A program made the translations under genes and the position numbers. A DNA stretch of 64,000 nucleotides, taken from assembly GCA_018398765.1 (NCBI GenBank), contig JAHBMJ010000809.1, positions 55,346 through 119,345 of the forward strand, given 5' to 3'. Position 1 is the stretch's first letter. The number at the start of each line of letters is the position of its first letter. Shown one piece after another: positions 20,070-32,733 of this stretch. The notes beneath the pieces were generated by a model. It had not been told where the DNA came from and did not search any database. It saw only the letters and a program-made list of their open reading frames with translations. Source of the stretch: Chromera velia. Lineage: Eukaryota > Sar > Chromeraceae.

Positions 20070-20332
20070 GGGCCATCCAAATATTCATTTGCGGCCCGAT
20101 GGGTCGTAGACCCCCTCCAGGGGCCCCCTAGTGCCCAAAACTAGAGGGTCGCAAACTTTTTTGAGGCAGATCGACAAGCCAGACAACAATGAAGAATGAG
20201 AAAACCCCACTCGTCTAAACCTAGGTCTGAACCGTCCATCAAAAAAGTGCTGCTGGATTGCAGCGGACCCCCCCCCTCCCCCTCGAGGGCTTGCGACCCA
20301 TCGGGTTGCAAATGAATTTCTGGATGGGCCCC
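20070..20332. mobile_element. 263-bp MITE/foldback element with ~50-bp inverted repeats
   Basis: GGGCCATCCAAATATTCATT at 20070 onward pairs with the complement of the 3' end (AATGAATTTCTGGATGGGCC, ending near 20332). Pairing continues through CCCGATGGGTCG and CCCATCGGG-type blocks for about 50 bp per arm. The loop of roughly 150 bp has no ORF. No clear target duplication. Confidence 0.6.
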
Positions 20333-21604
20333 ACTACTAAATTCATTTATCTTTTTAATATTGTAAATCACTAGGAGTCATTAGGTCTGATCTGTAAAGT
20401 TTTAAAGTGAAATAAAGTTTAAAGTCTGGTTTGAGTCTGCATGTGGACTAATGTGGACATAAAAATATAACTTTTGAATTAAACGCTCTTTTAAATTTTT
20501 TTGAAACACATGCATATTGAAAAATGTTTTTAAAAGGCTAAACAATCCTAAACAACACATCGATATGTTCAAGCCTTTTACTCTTAAAATTTTAAAACCA
20601 AAGAAGTTTTAAAGTCTATATATATTATTATAAAGTCTGTGGTCAAAGACCGTCAAACTTTATTTAAAAAATAACTTTATAGATCACACCTAGCTATAGA
20701 GGAATCAAGAGAAATTGACATCCAAAAATTGAGATTTTCATAAGTTTATCTCATATTCATAATTCGTGTACTCCTCTCTTATCCCTAGCTCTGAACCCCC
20801 TTTTACTCCCTCTTCCTCTTTGTCCTAGTCTTCGTTGCCCTTTAATTATTTTTTCAGATTCATCGGCATTCCTATCAATACATAGGTCCCCTGGCTAAAC
20901 ATCTGGGCATTCGCTAGCACTCACAGAAGAATGTAGAGAGGGATCACCGGAAAGATTCTCCCCTTCCCACCTCCTGCCCCCCCCTGCTTGCGTGTGGCCT
21001 CCGTTCTCTTGTCAATGACCTGCAGCGATTATGAACGATGTTGACAATAAGAAATTCATATTATAAAAAGAAGAGACTCAATCTCTGGCTCCCGAAGTGC
21101 ATGAAAAAAAGAGGGAAAAAAGTGAAACGATTGAGACAAGGTAAAGCAGGTTGAAGTCCAAGCGCCCACTGGCCTTCCAGTTCATTTGCTTCCCCTTCAA
21201 CAAATATACAAAGAGGCACATGCATGCAGGGGTAGAAAGGGTGCATTTTTTAACATAGTACAGAAGTGTGCATGCAAGCAGCAAGAGAAAAAGGGAAGAA
21301 GGAAAGGCATGAATACATCTGAATACCTTGCACGACCTACCTCGACCTTGATCCCTCCCTCACACATTCAACTTGAGAGACAAGGAAAAAAAAAGATAGA
21401 AAGAGACCCGATCAAATGAGACTCAAATTAGTATGGCCAGTCGTTCTAGCTTTTAAACTGAGAGCTCGATAAAGAGAGTCTGATATACGGATATACCTTC
21501 TTTTTTGGGTGGGCTGCCGACATCGGCCGACGTACTTGCGATGCTATAACCAGCAAAGTTGGGGCCAGAGTGAAACAAAGAACTGCCCAGCTAGAGCAAT
21601 AACT

Positions 21605-21722
21605 TCTGATAAGCTCTAAGTGAAAGAAAAGACTGTGCCTAGGACTACACAATCAGAAGGACAAGCTCTAAATGAAAGAAAAGACTGCGCAACCAGAAGA
21701 ATGAGCTTAAAGTGAAAGAAAA
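21605..21722. repeat. Imperfect tandem repeat, about 45-53 bp unit
   Basis: Three copies of a unit containing AGCTCTAARTGAAAGAAAAG followed by CAATCAGAAG-like sequence; the last copy is truncated. Confidence 0.7.
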
Positions 21723-22767
21723 GAAATATACGAACTATCAGAACACGATTATACTGCGTAAAACTGTCAGAGCTTCTATGACGTTGATAGAGTTTGGACC
21801 ACCGATTGTTCGTTAGGTCACAAGCTCGCAAACCTCTTCGCTCATACAGCTTGCAAGAGTGTGACCCAAGTGCCGATTCACCAACCAAGAGAGCCGATTC
21901 AGAAATACAAATGGTTGTTCAAAGAACAATCCTTAAGAGGCTGACGCTTATTCTTTCCAGACCTCACTCATTTTGGGGGGTTCAAACTTGAACCAGCGGA
22001 ACATTTGTGAAGTATTGTTGGAGGAAAATGTATTGATATCCCCCGTCGTCCACGAGGAATTCCCGTCATACCCCCCCAAGAGGTGTCCACTGAATTCCGT
22101 CAGAGGACCCAAAGACGGCCATTTTTGACGGGCCCGGACTTGAAAGTTGGTTCAATTCTGCAACCACGTCACGAATATGAAAGAGAACACGACAGCGTTA
22201 GAAGAATATTCTGTTGACTTCAAAGTTGAAAAGATTGGGGAAAGAATGAGAATTTCAAAGAGATTTTATGAAAGAAAGAAGGGATTCTATGAAAGAAAAA
22301 AATCATTTCAAAGTTTCAGAAAGGGAAGCACCAAATTTATAAACAACGCAAACTGAACTAACAAAATTGTGAGAACATTCTCGCGTTTGTTTAATTCTCT
22401 TCAGTTTTGGTCGACAGTGTCCTTACCAAAATCTACGGGGGCACTGGAATGGTCAGACTTCATATGATTCGTTGGGTTTGTTGAAGTCTTGAAGTTTTCA
22501 TCCTTTCCTGAACACATGGGGAGAAACCACACCCCCATTGCAATTAAAAAGACAATGCAGGCTGCGCAATTAATATTAAGAGGACATGAACGCCGCGGAA
22601 AACAAGGGAGACTTGGACTAGTTCATTCGGAAAGAGACCGGGTCGGACTCTGCTGTTTGATTCCTTGATCCCTTTATTTTTTGATGGAGCCTGATCTAAA
22701 AAGCCAAAATCTGCAATTTTTAGCGAAGTGTACATTATAGTGCACAAGTTATACAGTAACCCCTTAA

Positions 22768-23525
22768 AAGTCGTGTCACAAGAAATTTATACTAACACTA
22801 CCCTAGGCAATAAAATTATTGAATAAAATTTTGGAGTTTGACGAAATTTTATTTTTGGGGACGGTATTGGATCAAGCTTTCCCGTTTGAGAGTTTGGGGG
22901 CTAATGTACTTACTACTATGATTTTAGGGTTATATTGGATCATCTCTGCCTATATAATCACTATCGAAACTTAGGTGGATCATTTGGTTCCCCTACGGTC
23001 ATATATGCAAAAAACACATTTTTTAAAAGTCAGTAAGAAATGGGTATAGAGTCTTATCAATAGACTAATAAGAAAAAACATCTTTAGATACAGTTTTACT
23101 AAAAGTATTTCTTTTACTTTTCAGTCAGTTTTCTGGATTGATTTCTTTGACATGAAGTTTATTCAATAATTTTGTCATCTAGGATAGTGTTAAACACTCA
23201 TTACTATGGTGTTAGCAAAATTTTAGGCTAGTGTACAATGCTGTACACTAGTGTAAAGGGCTGTACACTAGTGTACAACACTGTCAAATGAAATGTTTCT
23301 CAACTGCCATGAAGCAATCAAGATGAAAAAATGAAGTTTATCTGTTTTGTGACTGATTTGGTCAACCAAAACACTTTCTAAGATGTTGTAAGTATTTAAT
23401 TTCACTTTTTATGTGCACTTAAAGCTTTAACATTGCTTACACTACCCAAACACTGTCAAACACTAGGTTAACCGAGTGTATGGGTAGTGTACAGATGCTA
23501 GTGTAAAATCTTTGTGACACAACTT
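22768..23525. mobile_element. Possible 758-bp inverted-repeat element
   Basis: AAGTCGTGTCACAAGAAATT at the left end pairs imperfectly with the complement of TCTTTGTGACACAACTT at the right. A second, stronger inner pair, near 22793-22828 and 23160-23200 (CAATAAAATTATTGAATAAA against its complement), lies inside. Multiple GTGTACA/TGTACAC words (23230-23290, 23485) look like subterminal repeats. No coding capacity. Confidence 0.35.
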
Positions 23526-23647
23526 CAACAGCTTGTTGCTCATGAAGTATAAAGAGTTAGAAGCCCATATTTTGCATGTGTTTTCCCAACTAGTTCAGCT
23601 ACAAGTAGAAAACACTGCTTTTTCTCTGTAGGGTGCAATTTTCCAGG

Positions 23648-24803
23648 TAGTGACCATGTTTGATTTAATTATATTTGATTTGATTTGAGCTTCAACCTCA
23701 AATATTTGATATTTGAGGTAAGATTTGAGGTTAACCTCTTAAGGTTCCTCACTGAGTCACTGATTTACTGTCACTCTGATCATTTTTCTCATGACAATAG
23801 TTATCAGAACATTTCTGATGCGTGTTTCAAAAATTTAAAAAAATATATATAAAATTATAACTTATCAGTTCCATAAAAAAAATATGCCTGTGTGGCAGTG
23901 TATATACAGTAGTCACTGAGACTCACTCTAGTACTAATAGAGATTAAGAACGTAAAATTGATAGATTTGAAATTGCATATAACTTTTTGTTGATACAATA
24001 AAGTTAGAGCACGTACCAAAATTGAGGTGACAATCACTCAGCTTTATGGCACTTCCTTTTCCTCTTCTTCATGATCACTTTCTTCAATGTGAATCAAATC
24101 GATCGGTGGTAGGAGCTGCTGAGAGCTTTTTCTCTAGCTTTTCAGCTTTCCAGGAATGGGTGCTCCTGGGCTTCTATTCGGTTGCGTAGAGATGATAATG
24201 GGGTGAGACGGAGAACCGCGCACACGTTTGCTATTGCTATTGGTGTTGGAACCATCCTGTTTCTGGGCAGCTAAGCATCCAGAGTTGGTAAGTTCAGCTA
24301 CCCTCTGTGCCGCGCCAGGGCCGACAACAAGCCTGATATACCGTTGTTCTGGGAGACGACATACCGTTGTTCGCTTCATCACTTTCTTTACGGGGTGTAA
24401 AATGTTTGCAGACGCTCAAAAAGGGGGCCGTAAAAGATGTTCCAGCACCAGAAAAGTCAACACAGCTGTTCGAAAAAACGTTCAGCTGATCGGTTTACCT
24501 CTGCATGAAGTAAAAGGGGGTGAAACGTTAATTTCAGTGCAGCTTAAAACATTTTTTTTTTGAGAGCAAACCATCAAGATTTAGGTTTTTTCATTTGAAT
24601 CAGCATGCGTGACGGATCGGTACTTATAAAAGTTTTTTCGGGACCTTCATATTTGAGGTTTGAAAGTCATATTGATCAAATATTTGATCGTATTTGATAG
24701 GTCTTTAAACACTAGGTCCTCCCTGACTGGATATTTGATTTGAGCTTAAGCCCTACCTCAAATCAAATCAAATCAAATCAAATCAAATCAAACATGGTCA
24801 CTA
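23648..24803. mobile_element. hAT-like 1.16-kb inverted-repeat element
   Basis: TAGTGACCATGTTTGATTT at 23648 is inverted at the right end (AAATCAAACATGGTCACTA, ending at 24803), followed inward on both sides by arrays of TTTGATTTGA/TCAAATCAAA. The 8-bp flanks TTTCCAGG (23640..23647) and TGTTCAGG (24804..24811) agree at six of eight positions, fitting the 8-bp target duplication of hAT transposons. No transposase is recognisable, so it is at best non-autonomous. Confidence 0.5.
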
Positions 24804-24941
24804 TGTTCAGGACATATCCCCCCTATTTAGTGTGTGAATGTTTATATACTAGCCTAAGGGAGTGCAACCCCCTAGTCCATGCAGTCTTCCATGCTGTTTG
24901 ATTCATTATTTCAGTATTGAATATCTTTTTCTGTTCTCCAG

Positions 24942-25109
24942 TCCTCGAAATGGTTTAGAGACGAGGACGGGAAGCCGACTGCGAATAAGCCAGAAAAGCA
25001 TCGCTTCCAAGGTATCTGGAGGGGGGCGCTGGTACCAAAAGTGGAGCTGCCAACCAAGACAGGCCACCGAAAGACCCTTACTGCGTACAGACAAAACAAA
25101 AAAAAATTT
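24942..25109 (+). other. Exon-like coding island, unrecognised
   Basis: After a good 3' splice site (tctttttctgttctccag) a frame of 56 codons reads SSKWFRDEDGKPTANKPEK ... 'RFQGIWRGALVPKVELPTKTG', ending at a possible donor AATTT|GTGAGA. Residue composition is strongly protein-like, unlike the AT-rich DNA around it. No partner exon or start codon could be linked, so it may be a gene fragment. Confidence 0.3.
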
Positions 25110-26795
25110 GTGAGATTGATGGAGATTTGTTGTATACAATTATACGTATGTACATGAACGTGTATGTACTCAGACTGTCAGACTGTATGCTTTTCTGAAA
25201 AATGAAACACGCCAGACTCACTGGTAAGTTCCCTCCAGGAAAGCAAAAGTACTTTCTGTACTTGTTCCTCCATTCTCCGCCGCGCAGCATTCCTCCAGCA
25301 ACATGAAGTAAAATAAATCAGAATAAGAAAGAAGCTTCCGTGAATTTCTTCCGTGCTTCTACATTTTTATATCACGTCAAACCACAGTGCAGAGCCCCGG
25401 ACAATGACTCGACAAATTAATCAGGACTGACGTTCTATACAACTCTAGACACCAAAGAGAGAGCATTTGCTGACTCCCTGGCATGACAATCAATTTAAGT
25501 TGCTTGGCAAGCATGGAAAGGTGCTCGGCAAGCCAAGCATGGCCCCGGAAAACATAGCGTGGGGCACTCAAAAAATAGCCTGGAAAGCGAAGTTGAGAGG
25601 GCACTTAACAAATTTTTAAAATTGTACCCCCACAGACCCCGCGGGCGTCCGATGTTGACTGGAAGATCTGATGCACGCTAAGGGAGGCCCCAAAAAGATA
25701 ATTCAGCTGAAGGGGCACCCAACAAATTTAAGCTATGAGTATTAATAGGAAGAATCAATTTCGCTTTAATTCCGGGCCATTCGCACAGAGTGCGTCACAT
25801 TAGTACCGAAACAGCATGGGCTCGAATTTTAGGCTGACGACCTCGTTCTTGGTGCATAGAAAACTTACTACACCGAGTCGTCGGGACTCATACAAACCGT
25901 TGTACATCCCAAGCTAGCTATAGGGCTTTCCGGGGCCGTTTGCACGCTTGCGTGCATCAGATGGCATGTCGATCAATTAAGGTTGCATTACAAGACTAGA
26001 AGGGTTCAAAGTTATGTTGCATGCGGCCCATGATGCGGGGCTAGACGATGGCTAGATAGGTTAAAAATTTGGCTGCGAACGGTATGCCGTGGGGCTCCAG
26101 GTGGCCAGAGCTCTAGCCCCCGCACCACTGACCCTCCCAGCCCGAGGTCTAGCCCGAGGTGTCATCGCCGGTAGTCGGAGTGTCTGCGACTATTAAGGAG
26201 AAAATGATGATTAAGGTTTTTGTTATGCATACCGCGTCCCCATATCTAAGGGACAGATCTAGCCTTGTTTGTCTGAAGGTCTAAGAACTCGTCTGTTTAT
26301 CGATCACTTTCAATAGAAAATAAATTTTAAAACATAATTTTTTAAAAACTTTTGATTATACACTGATAATTTCGATGTAAATTAGCACAACTTTCAACTT
26401 AATCACCTGTTCAAACTTATATTTTCTAGTTTGCTTCGTTCTATACTTCATTAATTACAGATGTCGAATAATTAGTCTCATTGTTACTCGTTGTAACTTA
26501 GGCGTCAACTAAACTTGTAACTAAAAAAGAAGTAAAAAAAAATTTTTTCGAACCCTTTACTTTTTTTTTCAGTCGAACAACTCTTGTGCAAGTGTTGTCT
26601 ATGTGTTGCAGAACTGTTGTTAAGTGTTGTTCCGATAGGTTTTTTTTTTCAGCCTAGGTTGAAACTCCCACACGATCTTTGTAACTAAGACTTTGTTACC
26701 ATTTCGCAACAAACCCCCATCTGAGAGCCCATCACAAAGTTAAAGTAAGTTAGAGCCCGTTCAATGCTTCCTTCGCTCTTGAATTCCAACTCAGA

Positions 26796-29700
26796 TCACT
26801 TTGTGACCTTGTACTTCTTGATTGTGTCGAGCAACGCCTTTGCCTTCGGGTCTTCCTGAGAAATAGAGGGAAGACAGGCAAGGGAAGGGGGGAAGGCAAA
26901 TAAATTGAGTGACGGAGCTGACAAGAGAAAGTGAAAGCAGGATTCATGAGAGTCAAGCACAAAACGGAAAAAAAAAGATGGAAACGCAGTAAGAAGGAAC
27001 GAAAGACCGGGCGAGGAGTACAGAGGAGACAAAAACAAGGAGCTGCCTATTTTCCTTCTATCTGTCGAGGTCAGGGCAAGGCAACCAGGCGGGGCTTGGC
27101 GACGATTCCGAAAAAGTCGCAGCCTTGCTCATCAAGAGATTCTGGAAAAATATAGGGACTTCTTCAAATGATCCCTAAAGCCGTGAGAAGCATTTTGCGC
27201 ACATGTTTTCCTGCGAACCGACGCGCGCGCGTGCCCGCGCACACCCACACAGCGAGAGAGAGAGAGCAGACCTTGAAATGTTTTCGCACGGGTTCGATGA
27301 GTCTGTTGATGTACTTCGTGAGAGCAGCTTTGAGGTCTCCTGGGTGCAGGGATCCGTTCGTGAAGGCCTCCTTGAAGGCCTCCGGGGTCTCGAACGCGAT
27401 GTTCCCTCCGTCGCTCTCCTTCCTTTCGACCTGCGTGAGAGAGAGAGAAGCCGATGTGTGTGAAGTACAATCGCCGATGAATGCTTTCACATTCCATCCT
27501 TCCGACTGGATGCTAAAAAAAGGAGACCTCGGACCGGCAAGGCGCAACAAGCGAAAGGCCATTAAGCGAAGGACTGTGCTTCAAGAGACAGAAAAAAGAA
27601 CGATTTGCATAGAAAGAGACGGCACGAAACGCGTACAGGCATGAGGGATCAGAAAGCCACCCCCCCATCCAGAGAGGGGCCCGACGATGACGCCGAACAC
27701 ATAGACAGCGGACGGAAAAACAGCAAAAAGAATATGGAGGAACGGCAACCTCATCGACCGACCGACCAGCCTGACGAACGAACCTCAAATTTGCCAAATC
27801 GCGGGAACACCAGAGCCTCCGCATAGTGGATGCAAGGGTTGCCCTCGATCTTCTGGGGGGGGCAGTAGGCTTTCTTGATCTTCCGGTTCACGTCCTGCAT
27901 GCGGGCGAGGAGAATTCAGGGGGGAGGAGATGAAAAGGGAAAAGGGCAAGCAAGCCCAGGAGGAAGCAGAGAATTTTCCTCGCCAGTCAATCGTCCAGTC
28001 CGCCTATATCCGGTTCGCTCTTCGTGCTTGCGTACATACGTGAAATCCTTTTCCGCATGCGCACAAAAAGGGAGTGAGGGAATCGCACAAAAGGGGTCAG
28101 GTCCCAATCTGCCTCACGCCGAAGTTCACAGAATTCCACGAGGGAGGTTTGCGCTCATACACGCAAACGCAAACAAGAGCGAATTCTGACTGCATGTCGC
28201 TGTATCGATGTGCATGTCTCTCTGTCCGTCTGCCCGTCTGTCTGTCCGTCTGTCAGTCTGTCTGTTTATCTGTCTGTCCGTCTGTCCGTCCGTCTGTCAG
28301 TCTGTCTGTTTATCTGTCTGTCCGTCTGTCCGTCCGTCCGTCTGCCTGTCTGTCTGTGAAAGGAAACGAAAAAGTAAAGTACAAAAAAGACGATACATTC
28401 TGTCCGTCCGTCCGTCTGTCTTTCTATTTATCTGTCTGTCCGTCCGTCCGCCTGTATGTCTGTTCGTCTGTCTGTCAATCGACTGACTGACGACTTCTGA
28501 GTCCTCCATGAAGATGGCAGAGTCGGGGTCTGATTTGGACATCTTCTCCTGTCCCTCCAGAAGGCCCGGCATCATCCCGTGGGAGAGAATCACAGGCTTG
28601 AACTTCATCTTCGATACATCGCAGTACTCACGAGCAAGCATGTTGACCTGCGGAGATCATAAAGGAATATGCGCATCCAGATGAAGAGCAAACAAAACAC
28701 ATTTGTTGGAACAGAACGCAAATCGTTGAAGTCACCATGATGCTTCACTCTGAAATCGGAGTTCTCTGACAAAGCGAACGGTCTGAAAGAAAGAAAGGAA
28801 GAACGAAAGAAAGAAAAGAAAGAAAGACAGAAAAGAAACCTCGACCGTGCACGGCCGCACCTTTCTCTGATCCAGTCCCAGCTGGCAGATGTCAGCCTTG
28901 AGGAAGAAGATGTCCGCGCACTGCATGCACGGGTACAGAATCTGTGCGGACGGCTGGTCGTCCCCCTCCCCTCTGCCCATGATGGCTCCGCACCTCTTCA
29001 CTCTCGAGATGTTGAACTTGGTGGCTATGTCCATCACGCGCATCCAGTACCCGTTGGGGTCTCTGTTGATCTCCTCGGAGGCCCACAGGAACCTGAAGGA
29101 ATTGATTGATTGCAGGTAGGTAGGTAGGTGTGGAGGGAAAGGAAGGACGGAATCAAAAGGGAGGGACATGCAGGGGCAGGAAGAAAAACAACCTAACAAA
29201 AGAAGAGAAGAGAAAGAACCATGAAAACACCCAGGGAAATAAAGCTACGAAGACGCAGAGGACCTGAATATCTGTGCGGTGGTGAGAAAGGAATAAGGCA
29301 GGCTCTGAACACAGAGAGAGGAAACAAATGCCCGCATCTTCGTCGGTTGAGCAGAAATGAAAAGAAGGGGACGGAAATTGGGAGGCAGGTCAGCCGAACC
29401 AGGCATACAGGAATACCTTTTACTCACAGTAGACTTACGACAGGATGGGAAAGACCGCGTTCAACAGTGAGCACCAACAGATTGACAAATTTATTGACTT
29501 ACCGGACGTTTCGCATGTCCATGCCAGCAGCCTTCCAGACTTCAATGAAGTACTCCCCGACTTTTTGGATCTGCAACGTTGCGTGTGGTTGCTCCCAATC
29601 CGTTTGTGTTTTTCGACGATGAGCAAAACATAAAGTAGTGCAGTCAGGCAGGAAGTGAGGCGGGGAGGCAGGAAGGACAAAAGGGAAAGAAATTCAAAAC

Positions 29701-30778
29701 CAAGGAAAGGAACAATACGGGAGAATGAGAAGACATGCCTGCTTCGACAGGCGCGTTTCCATTTTTTAGTTCTTTTCTATCTCCCACGTTCCCTTCCTTC
29801 GAAAACATTCCCCCTTTCCATTTCCTCGTACCACTGAATACCCCAACATCTGCAGCTCTTTGGCTGTCCCTTTTGTCTGACCTTCGCGATGTCTCCACCC
29901 ATTTTGTTGTTCAGCAGTGCAAACCAGTCCGCTACCCAGAAGATGAACACACACCCGGCAGACGTCAGCTTGTTCACATTGATGGCCTGCTCACTCGAAT
30001 TGGGTGTATCGCTATCTACTGAGGACACGAACGAACTGATCCCTTACTTTGTTTGGGTGACTGGAAAAAATAAAATCTACCAATCCACAGCACCAAAAAA
30101 ACAATACACAATTCAGTGCTCTGTCACAGACAGATTGACTGCGACTAAAGTAAACCCTACCGAACACCAACAGGCTACCTGTCCAAGTTGTGAAGTCAAA
30201 CCGATGTCTGGCCTGTCTTCGACGCCCTCTCCATCTCAAAAAGCAGAAAGACAACTCCCACTGCTTATTTCCGATTCCTTATTTTCTTTTTTGTCGGCCA
30301 TCGTCCCGATCACTGCTTGAAGCACCCAATTCCTGAACCCACACACTCACTCACTCACTGGCATGAAGTGGAATCAGACCCACCCACCCACCCACACACC
30401 TTAAGAACCCCCTGGGCGATGTGCATTCTCCCCGACGGTTCGAATCCATCGTAGCAGATCGGGTGGGGCTTCTTCTCCAGGAGGGCCTTCAGATTCTGTG
30501 GTTCTCATATGTTCCGTTTCGTTTCGTTTCGTTTCATTCGGCCATGCATTCATTCGTTTATTCGATACGTGTTCCTGGAATCACTGACTGAAGGAGGGGT
30601 GGGGGAAGCTTGTACGGTCGCTGGAAAGACAAGGTGGAGGGCGGAAGAGTGGGAGGGAGAAAAGCGCACATGCCTATGTAGGAGACCGAAAGAAGAATTG
30701 AGAGTGCCCCACAACGCAAAGAAAGGATGGAGAAAAAGAACGAAGAACAACCAGTTCCGAACCTTGCCTGCCTTTCAG

Positions 30779-30812
<34 letters not shown>

Positions 30813-32126
30813 GAATGAATGAATGATTGATTGATTGATTCTACACGCACACACCCTGGCACACACCCTGACGGATCTGGATGCGATATTACAAAATCTG
30901 TTTTTCCGGTCGTTTCAACAACATCCTGAGACTCACAATAGATTCATGCATGCATTAAGAAAGTGAAGCTACGGGTAGACAGACAAGACAGACTTTATCG
31001 TCTTTTCTTTCCTTTTTCTCTTCCCTTCTTTCAGAAGACAGAGAGACAGAAAGACAGATAGACCTCCTCTTCTTTCAGAAGACAGAGAGACAGAAAGACA
31101 GACAGACCTCCTCAGTCACGCACTCGCATCCGACAGACAGGCAGACTTGGTAACGCTCGTCCAAGGAGAGCTCTGAGACCACGGGGTCCGGCCACGGCCT
31201 TCCCCTCCCGACAACAACCTCTCCTGGTTTGTAGGGCTCCTGCAAAACAAACAGGCGCAGCGAATAAATTTGGACCCACCTCCGAGCAAGAACCAAAAAG
31301 AAGCATTGAACACACATGGAGAGGAGAGCAGACAGGCACGAGTCAAGAGACAGGTCCTCCCTCGAACGATGAGCTGAGACCGTAGAGGGATCCCACATAG
31401 ATACTCTCGGCACAGGGAGGAACTAATGGCTAGAGGAACAGGCAAATCATGCAAGATGCAAAAAGAGAAAGAGGGGCATGGGCGAATAAACAAGCCAGGG
31501 GCCGACGGTCCCTCTGCGGGTGGGCAGGGGGGGGGGAGAGATTCAAGAGCTAAAAGGAAGAGAGGGACAGGAAAGAAAAGGAGGGGAAAGCAATAAAAGC
31601 AACGGGAGGGCCACCACAGTCTTCAACGATCACAGGCTGTGACTGACTCCCGAAGCCACGGGGGCGGATGAAGAGGAAGAGGAGGCTGCAGCTGCTGCTG
31701 GCACTTCGACCTTCTCCTGTCCCTTTTCTCCCTTCTGCTTGTCCTTCTTGGATCCTGATGAAGAGGAAGAGGGTTCTCCTTCTTTGCTCCCCTTGCTTGA
31801 TCCTTTCGCTTCGACTACGGGGGGAGCGGGAGGCCCAGCTGCTTCTCCCGTCTCCGAGGCCTGCAGTGCACGACGTCCACAAATCCACATACACAGCATC
31901 TCAAAAAAAGAAGAAACTTTGTCTTTTTTACACAAATGAGAACGAAACAAACGGGTGACAGGCGGGCATATGTGGACAGACCGACCTTCCAGGCCCCGAG
32001 TCCTCCTGAGAAGGGATCAATCATCTTGGTGGGGGAGGAGTGGAAAAACTTTTTCAAGTTCAGAGAACCCACTTGTCTGATTCTTCCAGTTTGAGACAAA
32101 GAGCGTCTGACGAACAGTCGCAGCAT
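26796..32126 (-). CDS. TYRS: Tyrosyl-tRNA synthetase (plant/archaeal-type), possibly organelle-targeted
   Basis: Eleven exons (26796..26855, 27272..27430, 27784..27894, 28492..28647, 28861..29092, 29503..29570, 29882..29986, 30400..30495, 31108..31239, 31648..31860, 31986..32126) join in phase to 490 residues, stop TGA. It charges tRNA-Tyr. The class I signatures are H187-I-A-Q190 after Y-D-G-F-E-P-S-G, and K364-M-S-K-S368. 'LTSAGCVFIFWVADWFALLNNKMGGD', 'SAQILYPCMQCADIFFLKADICQLGLDQRK' and 'KIKKAYCPP' match plant and apicomplexan TyrRS closely. The C-terminus ends at '...KKYKVTK', without the EMAP-II-like extension of animal enzymes. The N-terminus begins MLRLFVRRSLSQ with no acids and many Arg, like a mitochondrial presequence. 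Residues 48-118 form a Ser/Lys/Glu/Ala-rich linker of unknown role. An alternative start at Met35 would give a cytosolic form. Some introns hold (CTGT)n or (GATT)n repeats. Confidence 0.92.
28210..28480. repeat. (CTGT)n/(CCGT)n microsatellite in TyrRS intron
   Basis: Two blocks of CTGT/CCGT tetramers separated by about 65 bp, between TyrRS exons 8 and 9. They abut the donor of the KMSKS exon. Confidence 0.9.
30779..30840. repeat. (GATT)n/(GAAT)n microsatellite
   Basis: Perfect tetramer run in the TyrRS intron between exons ending at 30495 and 31108. Confidence 0.95.
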
Positions 32127-32337
32127 ACAGGCCTGCACTTGTCAATCGTCCACAGCTAGAGAAGAACGGTGGATGACCCCTGGCCAACAGAACGAATCAA
32201 TTATAAAGTCAGAAGTGCTGCGTGAAGAAGGAAACGATCTGACGCAAGCAAGCTTGCGAACGGCCCCGGAAAGCAAGAAAAATGAGAACTGCACGATTGA
32301 CGCACGCCGGCCATTGCACGCGGACCCCCCCCCCCCC

Positions 32338-32540
32338 NNNNNNNNNNNNNNNNNNNNNNNNNNNNNNNNNNNNNNNNNNNNNNNNNNNNNNNNNNNNNNN
32401 NNNNNNNNNNNNNNNNNNNNNNNNNNNNNNNNNNNNNNNNNNNNNNNNNNNNNNNNNNNNNNNNNNNNNNNNNNNNNNNNNNNNNNNNNNNNNNNNNNNN
32501 NNNNNNNNNNNNNNNNNNNNNNNNNNNNNNNNNNNNNNNN
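32338..32540. other. Assembly gap (203 N)
   Basis: Run of N bounded by C13 on the left and C8 on the right. The true length is unknown, and the flanks suggest an unresolved poly-C/poly-G tract. Confidence 0.99.
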
Positions 32541-32733
32541 CCCCCCCCACGGGAAAAAAGCCCGGCGGCCATCTGACGCACGCATGGCGCAAATCCATGC
32601 AGTGGCGAATATGGGCTGGGGTATTTTTATATAACGTTTCGTAAGTGCCCCCCGCTTCGCTTTCCGGGGCCATGCCAGACCGCGCGCACCCGTGATTGAC
32701 GCACGCCCATGCATGTACATGCACGCGCATGCA

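Larger units (their letters stand above)
19270..26795. other. AT-rich, gene-poor region with several inverted-repeat elements
   Basis: 7.5 kb with low GC, many poly-A/T runs and no convincing gene apart from one exon-like island near 24942. It contains the elements at 20070, 22768 and 23648 and a short tandem repeat at 21605. 24804-26795 has scattered duplicated phrases (GGGCAC..AACAAATTT near 25600 and 25725) but no recognised family. Confidence 0.5.

Noticed and set aside
27040-27150. Possible additional TyrRS exon
   Set aside because: The flanking exons join in phase and reproduce the conserved HFK-to-KKYKVTK ending without it.
30437-30447. GGTTCGAATCC, resembling a tRNA B box
   Set aside because: It is the antisense of the TyrRS codons for D-G-F-E-P in a conserved exon; no A box or cloverleaf around it.
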